64,000 nt of DNA from Marinobacterium zhoushanense (lineage in GTDB: Bacteria > Pseudomonadota > Gammaproteobacteria > Pseudomonadales > Balneatricaceae). This document shows, in pieces, positions 36,460-44,843 of this stretch. Made by a program: the position numbers and the translations under genes. Under the pieces are notes generated by a model. The model had not been told where the DNA came from and did no database searches. It saw only the letters and a list, made by a program, of their open reading frames with translations. Within the stretch, counting starts at the first letter, position 1, and each line of letters opens with the position of its first letter. The DNA lies in assembly GCF_014641945.1 (NCBI RefSeq), contig NZ_BMIJ01000006.1, forward strand, positions 62,001 to 126,000, in the 5' to 3' direction.

Positions 36460-36681
36460 ATGGAACTGGATAGCGAACAGCTGGTCGATTTGGTGCGTAT
36501 GAAAATGCCGTTTGGCAAGTATAAGGGCCGGGTGCTGCTCGATCTGCCGGAGCCTTATCTGGTCTGGTTTTCCGGTAAGGGGTTCCCTGCCGGAAAACTG
36601 GGTGAGCGCCTGGCGTTATTGTATGAGATCAAGCTGAACGGGCTGGAATCGATCGTCGAGCCGTTAAGGCACAAGCGTTAA
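36460..36681 (+). CDS. DUF3820 family protein
   Basis: A 73-residue protein of the DUF3820 family, recognised from MPFGKYKGRVLLDLPEPYLVWF and the following GFPAGKLGERL. Family members occur alone or attached to exonucleases; the role of the stand-alone form is unknown. GGAGG lies just before ATG 36460. Confidence 0.88.
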   Translation: MELDSEQLVDLVRMKMPFGKYKGRVLLDLPEPYLVWFSGKGFPAGKLGERLALLYEIKLNGLESIVEPLRHKR

Positions 36682-36747
36682 TACGGTTTGGTTTGTGTTC
36701 AGGTAGTGGTGATTAGGCTGACTGTCAAAGTTGGAAAGGGAGCAATG

Positions 36748-37326
36748 ATGAAAAAAATAGTACTGGGAGCGCTGATCGCGTTTTCGTTGCCGGTTCTCGC
36801 GGCGAAACCCGAGTGGGTCGAGGATAAGCAGCAGGGCAAGAAGGGTAAGCCTGAGCAGGTAGTGACGCACAATGCCTCGTCACATGACGAGCGTGATAAG
36901 GGCAAGTCAAAAGAGCGGCATGACGACAAAGATGACGGCCGTTCTCTGGAGCACTATCAGCGGCTGTCCAGTGACGATCGGGACCGCTTGCTCAGAGGTG
37001 TGCTTGTCGATTACTACGGTGTCGAATACGAAAGCGAAGCCAAGCGCTACAAGTCGCTGCCGCCCGGACTGCGCAAGAAGCTGCAGCGGGGGGGCGAGCT
37101 GCCGCCGGGCTGGCAGGATAAACTGGTGAGGGGCGAGGTGATCGATCCTGAAGTGTACCGCCATGCCGAACACCTGCCCTCCGATCTGCTCAACCGACTG
37201 ACTGGACGCCAGGATGGCATCGAGTTACTGCGGGTGGGCGATAGGATCGTGCGCGTTATGGAGGGTAGAGGCACTGTTGTCGATGTGATCGACCTTACGG
37301 ATCGCGCGCTGGGACTGTTTGATTAA
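36748..37326 (+). CDS. CigR-like secreted protein
   Basis: A 192-residue exported protein: signal peptide MKKIVLGALIAFSLPVLAA, then a highly charged Lys/Asp/Arg stretch (about 20-70), then the conserved block KSLPPGLRKKLQRGGELPPGWQ split by short linkers and a C-terminal beta segment (GDRIVRVMEG...VVDVIDL). This arrangement resembles the CigR family, named for a Salmonella anti-virulence regulator; most members have no known function. AAGGGAG is 5 nt from ATG 36748 and 2 nt from ATG 36745, so the second is preferred. Confidence 0.78.
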   Translation: MKKIVLGALIAFSLPVLAAKPEWVEDKQQGKKGKPEQVVTHNASSHDERDKGKSKERHDDKDDGRSLEHYQRLSSDDRDRLLRGVLVDYYGVEYESEAKRYKSLPPGLRKKLQRGGELPPGWQDKLVRGEVIDPEVYRHAEHLPSDLLNRLTGRQDGIELLRVGDRIVRVMEGRGTVVDVIDLTDRALGLFD

Positions 37327-37341
37327 GGGAGAGCTTCGCTG

Positions 37342-37818
37342 GTGACACCGGCCATCAAAGCGTTGGAAAAAGCCCGCATCGCATTCAGCCTGCATGAGTA
37401 CGAACACGATCCTGCGGCGCCGGCCTATGGCTTGGAGGCGGCTGAAAAGCTGGGCCGGCCGGTGGCGCAGGTATTCAAGACGCTGTTGGTGGCGCTTGAG
37501 GGCGATGCTAAGCGGCTGGCCGTCGGCATAGTGCCTGTCGCCGGTCAGCTCGACCTGAAAGCGATGGCCAGCGCGCTGAAGGTGAAAAAGGTGGTGATGG
37601 CTCAGCCTGCGGATGCTGAGCGTGCCACCGGCTATATCGTTGGCGGCATCAGTCCCCTGGGGCAGAAAAAACGCCTGCCGATGGTGCTCGATGCCAGTGC
37701 GGCAACACAGCAGACCATCTTGATCAGTGGGGGGCGGCGCGGACTGGATATTGAGCTGGCACCGGCGGATCTCTGCCGAATTACCGGCGCCCAACAGGCT
37801 GCGGTATCTCGCGGTTAG
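37342..37818 (+). CDS. ybaK: Cys-tRNA(Pro)/Cys-tRNA(Cys) deacylase
   Basis: A 158-residue YbaK/EbsC-type editing enzyme that hydrolyses mischarged Cys-tRNA(Pro). Typical features are the N-terminal TPAIKALEKARIAFSLHEY, the lysine in QVFKTLLV and the GYIVGGISPLGQKKRLP block. It starts with GTG 37342, 15 bp after the CigR-like gene, preceded by GGGAGAG. Confidence 0.94.
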   Translation: MTPAIKALEKARIAFSLHEYEHDPAAPAYGLEAAEKLGRPVAQVFKTLLVALEGDAKRLAVGIVPVAGQLDLKAMASALKVKKVVMAQPADAERATGYIVGGISPLGQKKRLPMVLDASAATQQTILISGGRRGLDIELAPADLCRITGAQQAAVSRG

Positions 37819-37827
37819 GTTGTGATC

Positions 37828-37852
37828 ACGGGCAGTGTTTCCGGCTGCCCGT
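37828..37852. terminator. Hairpin between convergent ybaK and GlrR-like gene
   Basis: The 8-bp stem ACGGGCAG (37828-37835) / CTGCCCGT (37845-37852) with a 9-nt loop lies just past the ybaK stop, and a second hairpin CGAGC-ATTTC-GCTCG follows near 37871-37885. Neither has a strong T-run, so terminator function is plausible from location rather than certain. Confidence 0.4.
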
Positions 37853-37909
37853 TCCCTAACCCTATATCAGCGAGCATTTCGCTCGTATCTTTCACTAACA
37901 CTGGATTCC

Positions 37910-39301
37910 CTAGCCCTGAGTACCAGTGCGATCCGCCGGAGTTTGGGTTTCACTCTTGGCACGACGACGGCGAACCTTGAACCTCGATGGCTCCAGGTCA
38001 TGTTTACCCAGTAACTTGTACAGATCGGTGCGGTTACGCTCTGCAATTCTGGCCGCGTGGGTCACGTTGCCTTCGGTAATCTGCAGCAACTTGATCAGGT
38101 AGCGGCGTTCGAACTCAGCCCTGGCTTCGTTGAAGGAGGGGATCACCCGCTGCTGATTATCCATCGCATCGGCAATCAGTGACTCCGATATCACCGGTGA
38201 GGTGCTGTTTGCTACCGCCTGTGAGACGACTTTTTTCAGTTGCGCCACGTTGCCGGGCCAGGCCGACAGGCCAAGAAGGTGTATCGCACCTGGTGATAAA
38301 TTACGGACACGACGGTTCTGTTTGCTGGCTTCTTTGGCGAGGAAGTGACGGGCCAGCAGCGGGATATCCTCGGCTCGCTCCTGGAGCGACGGGATCTCCA
38401 GGTTAACCAGGTTGAGCAGGTAGTAGAGCGACTCGTTCAGCTCGCCATTGAGCATTGCGTGTTCCAGGTTGCGCTGGGAGCTGGCGATGATACGCACATC
38501 GATCGGCTCGTCATGCTCACTGCCAACAGCCCGGACCCGTCCTGTTTTCAGGGTCGCCAGCAGCTTGGACTGCAGGGCTAGTGGAAGATCACAGATGTCC
38601 CGCAGCATCAGGGTACCGCCCTGAGTGCGCGACAGCAGTCCCTGCTGATCGGTGTTGGCACCGCTGAATGCACCGCGGCTATGCCCGAACAGCTCAGATT
38701 CCAGCATCTGTTCCGGCAGATCGCTGCAGTTGAGGACCTCAAACGGTTTGTCCGAACGGCGACTGGCGAGGTGGACCGCCCTGGCCAGCAACTCCTTGCC
38801 ACTTCCGCTGGGGCCGTTGATGATCAAGTTGACGTCCGACACTGCGACCCGGCGCGCCTGGTCAAGCAGATTCTCCATGATCGGGTTGCGGGCGACGATT
38901 TCCGAGCGCCAGCGCTGATCGCGACGTTGGTTCGCGGCGTCGAGGGCTGCTCTTACGGTGTCGAGCAGATGGGCTCGATCGAAAGGTGGCGTGAGGATGC
39001 CAAAGGCGCCTTGCGCAGTCGCTTCGAGTGCTTCCGGCAGTACCTGCTGGTTTACGATCAGTATGCGGGTGATCCCCGGATAGTCGTGTTGAATCAGTTC
39101 GCTCAGCGTTAAACCGTCGCGTGCGCTGGTACGCAGGTCGCACAGCGCAAGCTCAATTTTGCGGGATTCGAGCATCTGCAATGCTTCGTCGCCGGAACAG
39201 GCTGTGCGCACGCGGTAACCGGCGCCGACAAGGTATTCATTGAGCAGATCGAGTTGCTCAATGTTCTGATCGACTAGAAGAATTTGGGGGCTGGCGGTCA
39301 T
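37910..39301 (-). CDS. GlrR-like sigma-54 regulator with degenerate receiver and ATPase motifs
   Basis: A 463-residue NtrC-family protein closely resembling E. coli GlrR: receiver (1-120), AAA+ (about 138-370), and Fis-type HTH near the C-terminus (EGNVTHAARIAERNRTDLYK). Several invariant positions are changed. In the receiver, D55 is kept, but the acidic pair is D11-Q12, the Thr/Ser site is N84 and the Lys of the KP motif is P105. In the AAA+ domain, Walker A GPSGSGKE is intact, GAFTGA reads GAFSGA (210-215), and Walker B GGTLFLDEI reads GGTLMLRDI (228-236). It may bind DNA without normal activation. No sensor kinase is adjacent. AGGAGC precedes ATG 39301. Confidence 0.88.
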   Translation of the reverse strand: MTASPQILLVDQNIEQLDLLNEYLVGAGYRVRTACSGDEALQMLESRKIELALCDLRTSARDGLTLSELIQHDYPGITRILIVNQQVLPEALEATAQGAFGILTPPFDRAHLLDTVRAALDAANQRRDQRWRSEIVARNPIMENLLDQARRVAVSDVNLIINGPSGSGKELLARAVHLASRRSDKPFEVLNCSDLPEQMLESELFGHSRGAFSGANTDQQGLLSRTQGGTLMLRDICDLPLALQSKLLATLKTGRVRAVGSEHDEPIDVRIIASSQRNLEHAMLNGELNESLYYLLNLVNLEIPSLQERAEDIPLLARHFLAKEASKQNRRVRNLSPGAIHLLGLSAWPGNVAQLKKVVSQAVANSTSPVISESLIADAMDNQQRVIPSFNEARAEFERRYLIKLLQITEGNVTHAARIAERNRTDLYKLLGKHDLEPSRFKVRRRRAKSETQTPADRTGTQG

Positions 39302-39512
39302 CTTATTTGCTCCTGGCACGGCTCAACAAATGCGGTGCGACGATGAACACGGGTTCAATTCCGTTGAGTCATTACTGCCTGAATATAAAAGCAGAGTCTC
39401 TTTGGCGACACTATTGATCAATTGTAACAGGTGTTTGAATGATATCGAAGAGCGGACGGTGCAAAACGCCCACCCGCGTAGAGTCCCGTGTGACCGTTGA
39501 CCGTTTGCCTGG

Positions 39513-39719
39513 TCACTCGAGTCGAAAACCGATCTTCAATACAACCTGGTAATGCGCAATTGCGCCATCTTTGATATGGCCTCGCATCTCTTTGACCTCC
39601 CACCAATCCAGGTGTTCGTGGCGTGTACTGGCTTCGGCGATAGCGCCGCGAATTGCATCATCGTAGCTGCTGGTGGAGGAGCCTGCGATTTCGATGAGCT
39701 GATAGTTATGTCCGGGCAT
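39513..39719 (-). CDS. Dodecin, flavin-binding protein
   Basis: A 68-residue dodecin that assembles into 12-mers storing flavins. Recognised from YQLIEIAGSS, DDAIRGAIAEAS, LDWWEVKEMRGHI with the flavin-stacking Trp, and the end VVLKIGFRLE. ATG 39719 has AAGGAG 6 nt upstream. It stands alone, divergent from the lipoprotein gene. Confidence 0.95.
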   Translation of the reverse strand: MPGHNYQLIEIAGSSTSSYDDAIRGAIAEASTRHEHLDWWEVKEMRGHIKDGAIAHYQVVLKIGFRLE

Positions 39720-39872
39720 GTCGATCTCCTTCTCGGGTCGGAATGTGTCGCTTACCTGATACTGAATGATAGCAGTGCTCCGGGGATTTGCCGTTTGTGC
39801 CTCGGCTATCGAAATCGGGTATGGCTTGAGTCTGGCGACAGTCGCGAATAAGATCGCGGAAAGCTCGCAGGG

Positions 39873-40862
39873 ATGGCCCGGATGTACCGTTTCTTTCACG
39901 TTCTCTTCTTCTCCGCCCTGATCGGTGGATGTCAGCTGCGACCTCAACTGCCCGACGATGCCATCTATCAGCGAGGACTGATTTCCCTCGACGGGGGGGA
40001 TATCCTGTTTCAGCCATGCGGGCGTACCCAATGGCAACAGATGGCTGAGATCCCTGACCTGCTCAGGCAGGAGTATCTGCGATTCAGTGCCGGGCGCGAG
40101 GGACTGCCGGTATACATCGAGGGCTGGGGCGCTGACGGGACTGACGGCTGGCGAGTGTTGGAGCCGCGAGTCATAGGCGGTGACTTATCCAGCTGTGACG
40201 AGCGTTTCGCCGGTGTGAGCCTGTATGCAGCGGGCCTGGAGCCACCCTGGTCGGTGATGCTTGGCGAGGATAGTCTGGTGTTCAACGAGCCTCAGCGACT
40301 GCGCACACTGGTGTTCGACAAACCTGAGCGAATGCGCGAAGGCGAGATCTGGCGCTGGTATCAGCGACTAAGCGACAGAAAGAGCGGGCTGGATATCGCG
40401 CTCGAGGTTGTCGTACGGCCCTGTCGGGATGGCCAGGGTAACTGGTATGCACTCAGTGCGCAGCTCGACCTGGAGGGGAGCGTGTTTAATGGCTGTGCAC
40501 GCTATGGCGATCTGCCAAGGCTGGCACTGGCATCGCATTATCGGACTGCGGCAGGGGCGTACCTGCGAGATCTTCATCTGCTGATGCAGGCGGATGGCGA
40601 CGTGCGGCTTGTTGCGGATAACCATGACGGCCAGCCGTTGCAGCCTCGCGCCGGACGCTGGAGATTTTTGAGCTCCGACAGGGTATTGCTGGAGTTGGAG
40701 CGTCCCGGTGCCGCAGGCAAATTCGATACCCAGCTCTGGCAGGTGCGGGGCGATGGTGCACTGGTTCTGCTCAATGATGATCCCGCCCTGGGACGCGGGC
40801 TTGAGCTTCAGCCGACTGGACGTATTCTGCAGTGGCCAGAAGGTCGCGCCCCCTTGCCTTGA
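39873..40862 (+). CDS. Putative lipoprotein of unknown function
   Basis: A 329-residue protein with a lipoprotein signal (hydrophobic FFHVLFFSALIGGC; lipobox IGGC), so it should be tethered to the envelope. The following part (about 30-110) resembles COG3650-type membrane lipoproteins (GGDILFQPCGR and VYIEGWG). The second half looks beta-rich, with paired cysteines near RPCRDGQG and NGCARYGD. ATG 39882 is an alternative start. I cannot name a function. Confidence 0.75.
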   Translation: MARMYRFFHVLFFSALIGGCQLRPQLPDDAIYQRGLISLDGGDILFQPCGRTQWQQMAEIPDLLRQEYLRFSAGREGLPVYIEGWGADGTDGWRVLEPRVIGGDLSSCDERFAGVSLYAAGLEPPWSVMLGEDSLVFNEPQRLRTLVFDKPERMREGEIWRWYQRLSDRKSGLDIALEVVVRPCRDGQGNWYALSAQLDLEGSVFNGCARYGDLPRLALASHYRTAAGAYLRDLHLLMQADGDVRLVADNHDGQPLQPRAGRWRFLSSDRVLLELERPGAAGKFDTQLWQVRGDGALVLLNDDPALGRGLELQPTGRILQWPEGRAPLP

Positions 40863-40865
40863 GCG

Positions 40866-41606
40866 CTAGTCCCGCAACAGCAGGGTTTTGGCTTCGTTGA
40901 TACGTGACGCCAGCCAGGTGCTGCCGCCTCGGTCCGGATGGTTGCGTTGGATAAGGCGGCGGTGCGCGTCGATGATCGCCTCCCGGTCCGCACCGGGCTC
41001 CAGCCCGAGGATTGCCAGAGCCTCCTCCCGGGTCATCGAGGGCCGATCTCCGGAGTTGCTTTCATCGCTGGAATCTGAGGCGCCGGGGTCGTCGGCGCGC
41101 CAGTCCGCGCCGAAGCGCTTGTCGAGGTAGGTTTCGAGCAGGCGGGCGGAATCCCGGTCGCTGCTCCGGCACTCGCGCAGCAGCTGTAGAAACTCCTCTT
41201 TGCTCAGGCTGCTCAGTTGACGCCCGCGAAGCGAGCCTTCGAGCACTTCCCCCTCCATGCTGCCAGAGTCGTGGGCCAGACTCATGGCGATCATGCGGCT
41301 GCGAACATGGGAGTGGCCGCCGCTGCTGGACTGGCGCCTTCTGTAGGACTGGGCTCCGCGCTGCACCCAGGGCAGCAGGCGCAGAAATAGCGGCAGGATG
41401 CGCTGTGCCAGCGGCAGGAGCAGGGCTATCAGCGCACCTAGCCAGTGCAGGCGGCCGGTAATGGCAAGGAACAGTAACCCCAGCAGGATCAGCAGAAAGG
41501 CGAGTTTGGCACCGGCTCGCGTACGCTCCTGCGGCGGTTGACGTCTGAGCCATAGCCAGCCACAGCCGGCGATCAATGCGAACAGCACTAACCCAATTGG
41601 GTTCAC
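40866..41606 (-). CDS. Membrane J-domain protein
   Basis: A 246-residue protein with two or three N-terminal hydrophobic helices (about 4-20, 34-50, 54-78), a charged middle, and a C-terminal J-domain (about 192-246) with the HPD motif in NHPDRGGS. It lacks the other domains of DnaJ, so it is a type III (DjlA-like) co-chaperone that would recruit DnaK to the membrane. The middle (about 115-160) resembles a TerB/DjlA-like helical segment. It follows the VWA-domain gene by 32 bp and is probably co-transcribed with it. Confidence 0.85.
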   Translation of the reverse strand: MNPIGLVLFALIAGCGWLWLRRQPPQERTRAGAKLAFLLILLGLLFLAITGRLHWLGALIALLLPLAQRILPLFLRLLPWVQRGAQSYRRRQSSSGGHSHVRSRMIAMSLAHDSGSMEGEVLEGSLRGRQLSSLSKEEFLQLLRECRSSDRDSARLLETYLDKRFGADWRADDPGASDSSDESNSGDRPSMTREEALAILGLEPGADREAIIDAHRRLIQRNHPDRGGSTWLASRINEAKTLLLRD

Positions 41607-41638
41607 GGTCGCTCCTTATCGGTCTGTCGGATGAGGTG

Positions 41639-42334
41639 TTACTTGCGCAGCTGTTGGGTCAGCGCGAGCAGTTCCCGGTTGCCCTTGCCAGCGTAACGCT
41701 CGAGTGCCTTCAGGCCTCCAGTGGCATAGACAGCTGCCGCGCCGAGCAGTTCTCGTAAGCGGTTGGCGCTATTGATGTTGAACCGAGCAAAGGCGCCTCC
41801 GGAGAGACGTGCCAACTGCTCGAACAGCAAGCGGCCATTGGGGTCATTGCCCTCATGGAAACTGAAGATCGGTGTACCGTGCAATCCGAGTTCGCCGGCC
41901 ATTTCACACAGCGGATCGATCGATTCTTCGCAGCAATCGCCGACCAGCACAATCGCATTGATCGGATGCAGGGTGTTCTCCCGCAGGGCGTGCTCCAGCA
42001 CCCGACCGATTTGAGTGTGTCCGCCGAGACAGCTGACCGCATTCATCTGGTCGAGCAGGGCGGAGGCGTTGTCGAACCAGCTGGTGTAATGGAACTCGCG
42101 ATAGCCGCGATAGTAGCAGAGCTGCACCAGCAACTGGCCGCTCGCCGCGCTGGCGAGAAACATCTCGCTTTGCAGTCGGCAGGCGTGATCCCAGGTTGGG
42201 CTGCGGCTGGCGGTAGCATCCATCGCGAACAGCAGTCGACCGCGATTGGTATCGCGTACTGCCAGGTCTTTTGCCTGGTTGATAAAGGCCTCGATCTCCG
42301 TGGAGTTTGAGGCCGGTTTCAGTGATTTTCCCAT
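41639..42334 (-). CDS. von Willebrand factor A domain protein
   Basis: A 231-residue single-domain VWA protein without signal peptide. The metal-binding MIDAS is visible as D39-A-T41-A-S43, with the further ligand regions CLGGHTQIG and VLVGDCCEES. Cytoplasmic VWA proteins usually assemble with ATPases or chaperones. Here the next gene encodes a J-domain protein, suggesting a shared protein-quality or assembly role. Target unknown. Confidence 0.82.
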   Translation of the reverse strand: MGKSLKPASNSTEIEAFINQAKDLAVRDTNRGRLLFAMDATASRSPTWDHACRLQSEMFLASAASGQLLVQLCYYRGYREFHYTSWFDNASALLDQMNAVSCLGGHTQIGRVLEHALRENTLHPINAIVLVGDCCEESIDPLCEMAGELGLHGTPIFSFHEGNDPNGRLLFEQLARLSGGAFARFNINSANRLRELLGAAAVYATGGLKALERYAGKGNRELLALTQQLRK

Positions 42335-42407
42335 GCTCTGCGCCCGCTATCCTGTCACCTTTTTACAGGTTTCAGTGTAGACCTTGGGTGTTGTTGGGCA
42401 CAGTTTA

Positions 42408-44150
42408 TCAGGCGATTTCCGCCTCGGCTGTAGTCTCTGTACCGATGTAGCGCTGGCGCTTGCGCGCCTTCACATACTCGGTATCAACCAGTACAAGTCC
42501 GTCGACACAGTAGTTGAAGTCGGCATCAACACCGAAATCGAGGAAGCGGACACCGCCCGGCTCGCAGAGCTCGCTGTACTGCTTGTACAGCGTAGGTACC
42601 GATACCCCGAGAAACTCCAGCTGCTCCTTCAATACCGCAAAGTCGGCCGCGTAATCATCGCCCTGGAACAGCCTGTACATCTCGGCACGGGTGTCGTCGT
42701 CCAGCGTATAGGGATTGTTGGAGCTACCCAGTTCGGCCTGATCGGGAAAATAGTGTCGGTAGAACCAGACCAGCAGATCGCGAGCCCGTTTCGGGTAACT
42801 GTTGCTCATGCTCACCGGGCCGAACAGATAACGGATCTGTGGACGGCTGCGCAGGTAAGCGCCGATACCATACCAGAGATAGTCAAGGCTGCGGCGACCC
42901 CAGTAGCGTGGTTGCACGAAACTGCGGCCGAGCTCGATGCCCTGTTCAAAATAGGGTGTCATCTCGGTGCTGTAGTTGAACAGGCTGGCACTGTAAAGCT
43001 GCTCGGACAGGGCGGAGCGGTCAAGGCGCGAAACCTCCGCCAGCCGGTACGCGCCGGCGATTTCCAGGTCGTCCTCATCCCAGAGAATCAGATGGCGATA
43101 GTGTCGGTCATACTTGTCGAGGTCGCGTCGGCCTCCCGTGCCTTCGCCAACACAACGAAAGGCGATCTCACGCAGTCGGCCTATCTCGGCCATTACCGCT
43201 GAATCACTGCGATAATCGAACAGGTAGATCTTCTTGCCATCCGATGTTTCGCCCAGCAACTCGGCGTCGCGTAGCTCTTGTTTAAGTATCTGGCGGTTTT
43301 GGGGGTGTGCAATCGTCTTTTCGGTTTTGAATAGCGGGGGTTTGTTGCGCGCGATACGGTACAGGTGTTTCTTCAGCAGTTTGGCCTTGATCTTGGCCGC
43401 AACCGGCAAAGTGTCGATCTGGCTGAAGGCGATTGGCTCGCCTATACGGATCGGCAGGTTCTTCGAGCGCTTGTTGAACATCTCGTGCGCCAGCAGAAGT
43501 GACGACATCGATTTGTTCAGCGTCGACAAGCCGTAGAACAGGGCCGAGTTCTTGCCGCCGACAAAAACCGGCAGGATAGGCGCGTTGCTCTTGCGTGCAA
43601 ACATCAGGAAGCCGCTGTTCCAGGGGCCATCCTTGATGCCGGTAAATCCGGCGCGGGAGACCTCGCCGGCGGGGAAGACGATGACCGCCTCGTCATTGCG
43701 CAGAGAATCCACGATGCGGGCGATGTCACGCTTGCGCGTGCCCTTGCCCAGATTGTCGACCGGCAGGAACAGCTCCTGCAGAGGATCGAAGTGCATCAGC
43801 ACATCGTTGGCGATGATGCGCACATCGCGGCGTACCTCGCCGACCAATTTCAGTAGCGCCAGCCCGTCCAGGGCGCCGAGCGGGTGGTTGGCAACAATGA
43901 CGACCCGGCCGCTGGAGGGGATGTTGATCCGCTCCTTGCTGTTGACGCTGTAACTGAAGTTGAAGTAGTCGAGTACCCGGTCGATGAATTCGAAGCCGGT
44001 CACGTCCCGGTTCTCTTCCAGAAACCGGTTGATTTCGCGCTCGCGCACCAGGCGGCGAAGACAGAAGAGGGTGGAGCGGCGAACCGGGGTGGGCTTGGCG
44101 GCAAACCCCGGATACTTGCTGAGGAGTACCTGTTCGACGTTAATCTGCAT
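42408..44150 (-). CDS. OlsF-like bifunctional acyltransferase (PlsC plus hemolysin-type GNAT)
   Basis: A 580-residue two-domain protein. The N-terminal part (about 1-270) is a PlsC-type lysophospholipid acyltransferase with ANHPLGALDG and the motif FPAGEVSRAG; the C-terminal part (about 310-560) is an OlsB/hemolysin-like N-acyltransferase (ELGRSFVQPRYWGRRSLDYL and GPVSMSNSYP). This order matches OlsF, which makes ornithine lipids in two acylations. Ornithine lipid synthesis is therefore the best guess, but related proteins can acylate other amino acids. Confidence 0.85.
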   Translation of the reverse strand: MQINVEQVLLSKYPGFAAKPTPVRRSTLFCLRRLVREREINRFLEENRDVTGFEFIDRVLDYFNFSYSVNSKERINIPSSGRVVIVANHPLGALDGLALLKLVGEVRRDVRIIANDVLMHFDPLQELFLPVDNLGKGTRKRDIARIVDSLRNDEAVIVFPAGEVSRAGFTGIKDGPWNSGFLMFARKSNAPILPVFVGGKNSALFYGLSTLNKSMSSLLLAHEMFNKRSKNLPIRIGEPIAFSQIDTLPVAAKIKAKLLKKHLYRIARNKPPLFKTEKTIAHPQNRQILKQELRDAELLGETSDGKKIYLFDYRSDSAVMAEIGRLREIAFRCVGEGTGGRRDLDKYDRHYRHLILWDEDDLEIAGAYRLAEVSRLDRSALSEQLYSASLFNYSTEMTPYFEQGIELGRSFVQPRYWGRRSLDYLWYGIGAYLRSRPQIRYLFGPVSMSNSYPKRARDLLVWFYRHYFPDQAELGSSNNPYTLDDDTRAEMYRLFQGDDYAADFAVLKEQLEFLGVSVPTLYKQYSELCEPGGVRFLDFGVDADFNYCVDGLVLVDTEYVKARKRQRYIGTETTAEAEIA

Positions 44151-44254
44151 CTTGTGTCCCGACAGTGTTACATGACGGCGACCAAGATAAGACGAACAGG
44201 TGACGGCGAATTGACGTTAGTGTGACGCTTGGATGACGCCTTAGTCGTCCTGCA

Positions 44255-44431
44255 TCAGTCGTCCTTCATCGCGTCTTCCCACATATCCCTGTCTTCGGCG
44301 CGGCGGCCGCGACTCTGTCTGCGGTCCTTCTTGCCCGGTTCGAAGCGGATCTCCTCACGACGGTCCGGCTGCTGGCGCCGGTCCTCGTGCGAACGGCGGT
44401 TGCGACCGTTCCACTCCTGATTCTCTGACAT
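44255..44431 (-). CDS. Small, highly charged protein
   Basis: A 58-residue frame from ATG 44431 to TGA, with AAGGA 7 nt upstream. It is extremely hydrophilic, built of Arg/Glu/Asp/Gln-rich stretches containing DRRQQPDRREE and KKDRRQSRGRRAEDRD, and ends in acidic MWEDAMKDD. It has no cysteine and no hydrophobic core, so it is likely disordered or nucleic-acid-binding. The gene lies between hopJ-like and olsF-like genes on the same strand (73- and 104-bp gaps). No family recognised. Confidence 0.7.
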   Translation of the reverse strand: MSENQEWNGRNRRSHEDRRQQPDRREEIRFEPGKKDRRQSRGRRAEDRDMWEDAMKDD

Positions 44432-44504
44432 CGCATTGTCCTTGTCTGGCTTTTATTTAATCCTAGGATAGCGCAGCTGGTTGCGCAGATGTAGCAGGCA
44501 GCGC

Positions 44505-44843
44505 TCATGTTCGCTTAAGTGCTTCTCCTTCGAAACACACGCCACTCCAGCCGGTGCGCATGAAGTTGCGGATATTGCCGTGGTCGGACCCTTGCGGGGT
44601 TGCCAGCACGTCGCGGTAGTAACGGCCGAAGCAGTGCAGGGTCTGCTGCTCGCTGAGCCCCATTAATTGACCAAAGGCCAGGATTTTACAGGAGCCGCCG
44701 TTTTCGCCGGCGGCGTTAACCTGCTCTCCATTGCGAAAGGCACAAGGGGTGTAGTCGAAGTGGGTTTCGATGACGGCGATGCTGTCTTCGAAATCCAGAG
44801 AGTTATCGCTGCCGATACGGGCCGCAAACTGTTCAGGGGTCAT
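44505..44843 (-). CDS. HopJ-family protein
   Basis: A 112-residue protein of the HopJ (HopPmaJ) family, recognised from DYTPCAFRNGE, NAAGENGGSCKILAF and HCFGRYYRDVL. The family was named after a Pseudomonas type III effector, but it is widespread in non-pathogens without secretion systems, so an effector role should not be assumed. Its start overlaps the panE stop by 4 bp (ATGA), indicating translational coupling. Confidence 0.9.
   Translation of the reverse strand: MTPEQFAARIGSDNSLDFEDSIAVIETHFDYTPCAFRNGEQVNAAGENGGSCKILAFGQLMGLSEQQTLHCFGRYYRDVLATPQGSDHGNIRNFMRTGWSGVCFEGEALKRT

Noticed and set aside
39340..39365. tRNA T-arm-like sequence (ACGG-GTTCAATT-CCGT)
   Set aside because: No acceptor stem, D-arm or anticodon arm can be built around it, and it overlaps the leader of the GlrR-like gene.
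44505..44843. Type III secretion effector locus
   Set aside because: The family name is historical; there is no secretion gene, hrp-type promoter or chaperone nearby, and the gene is coupled to panE.
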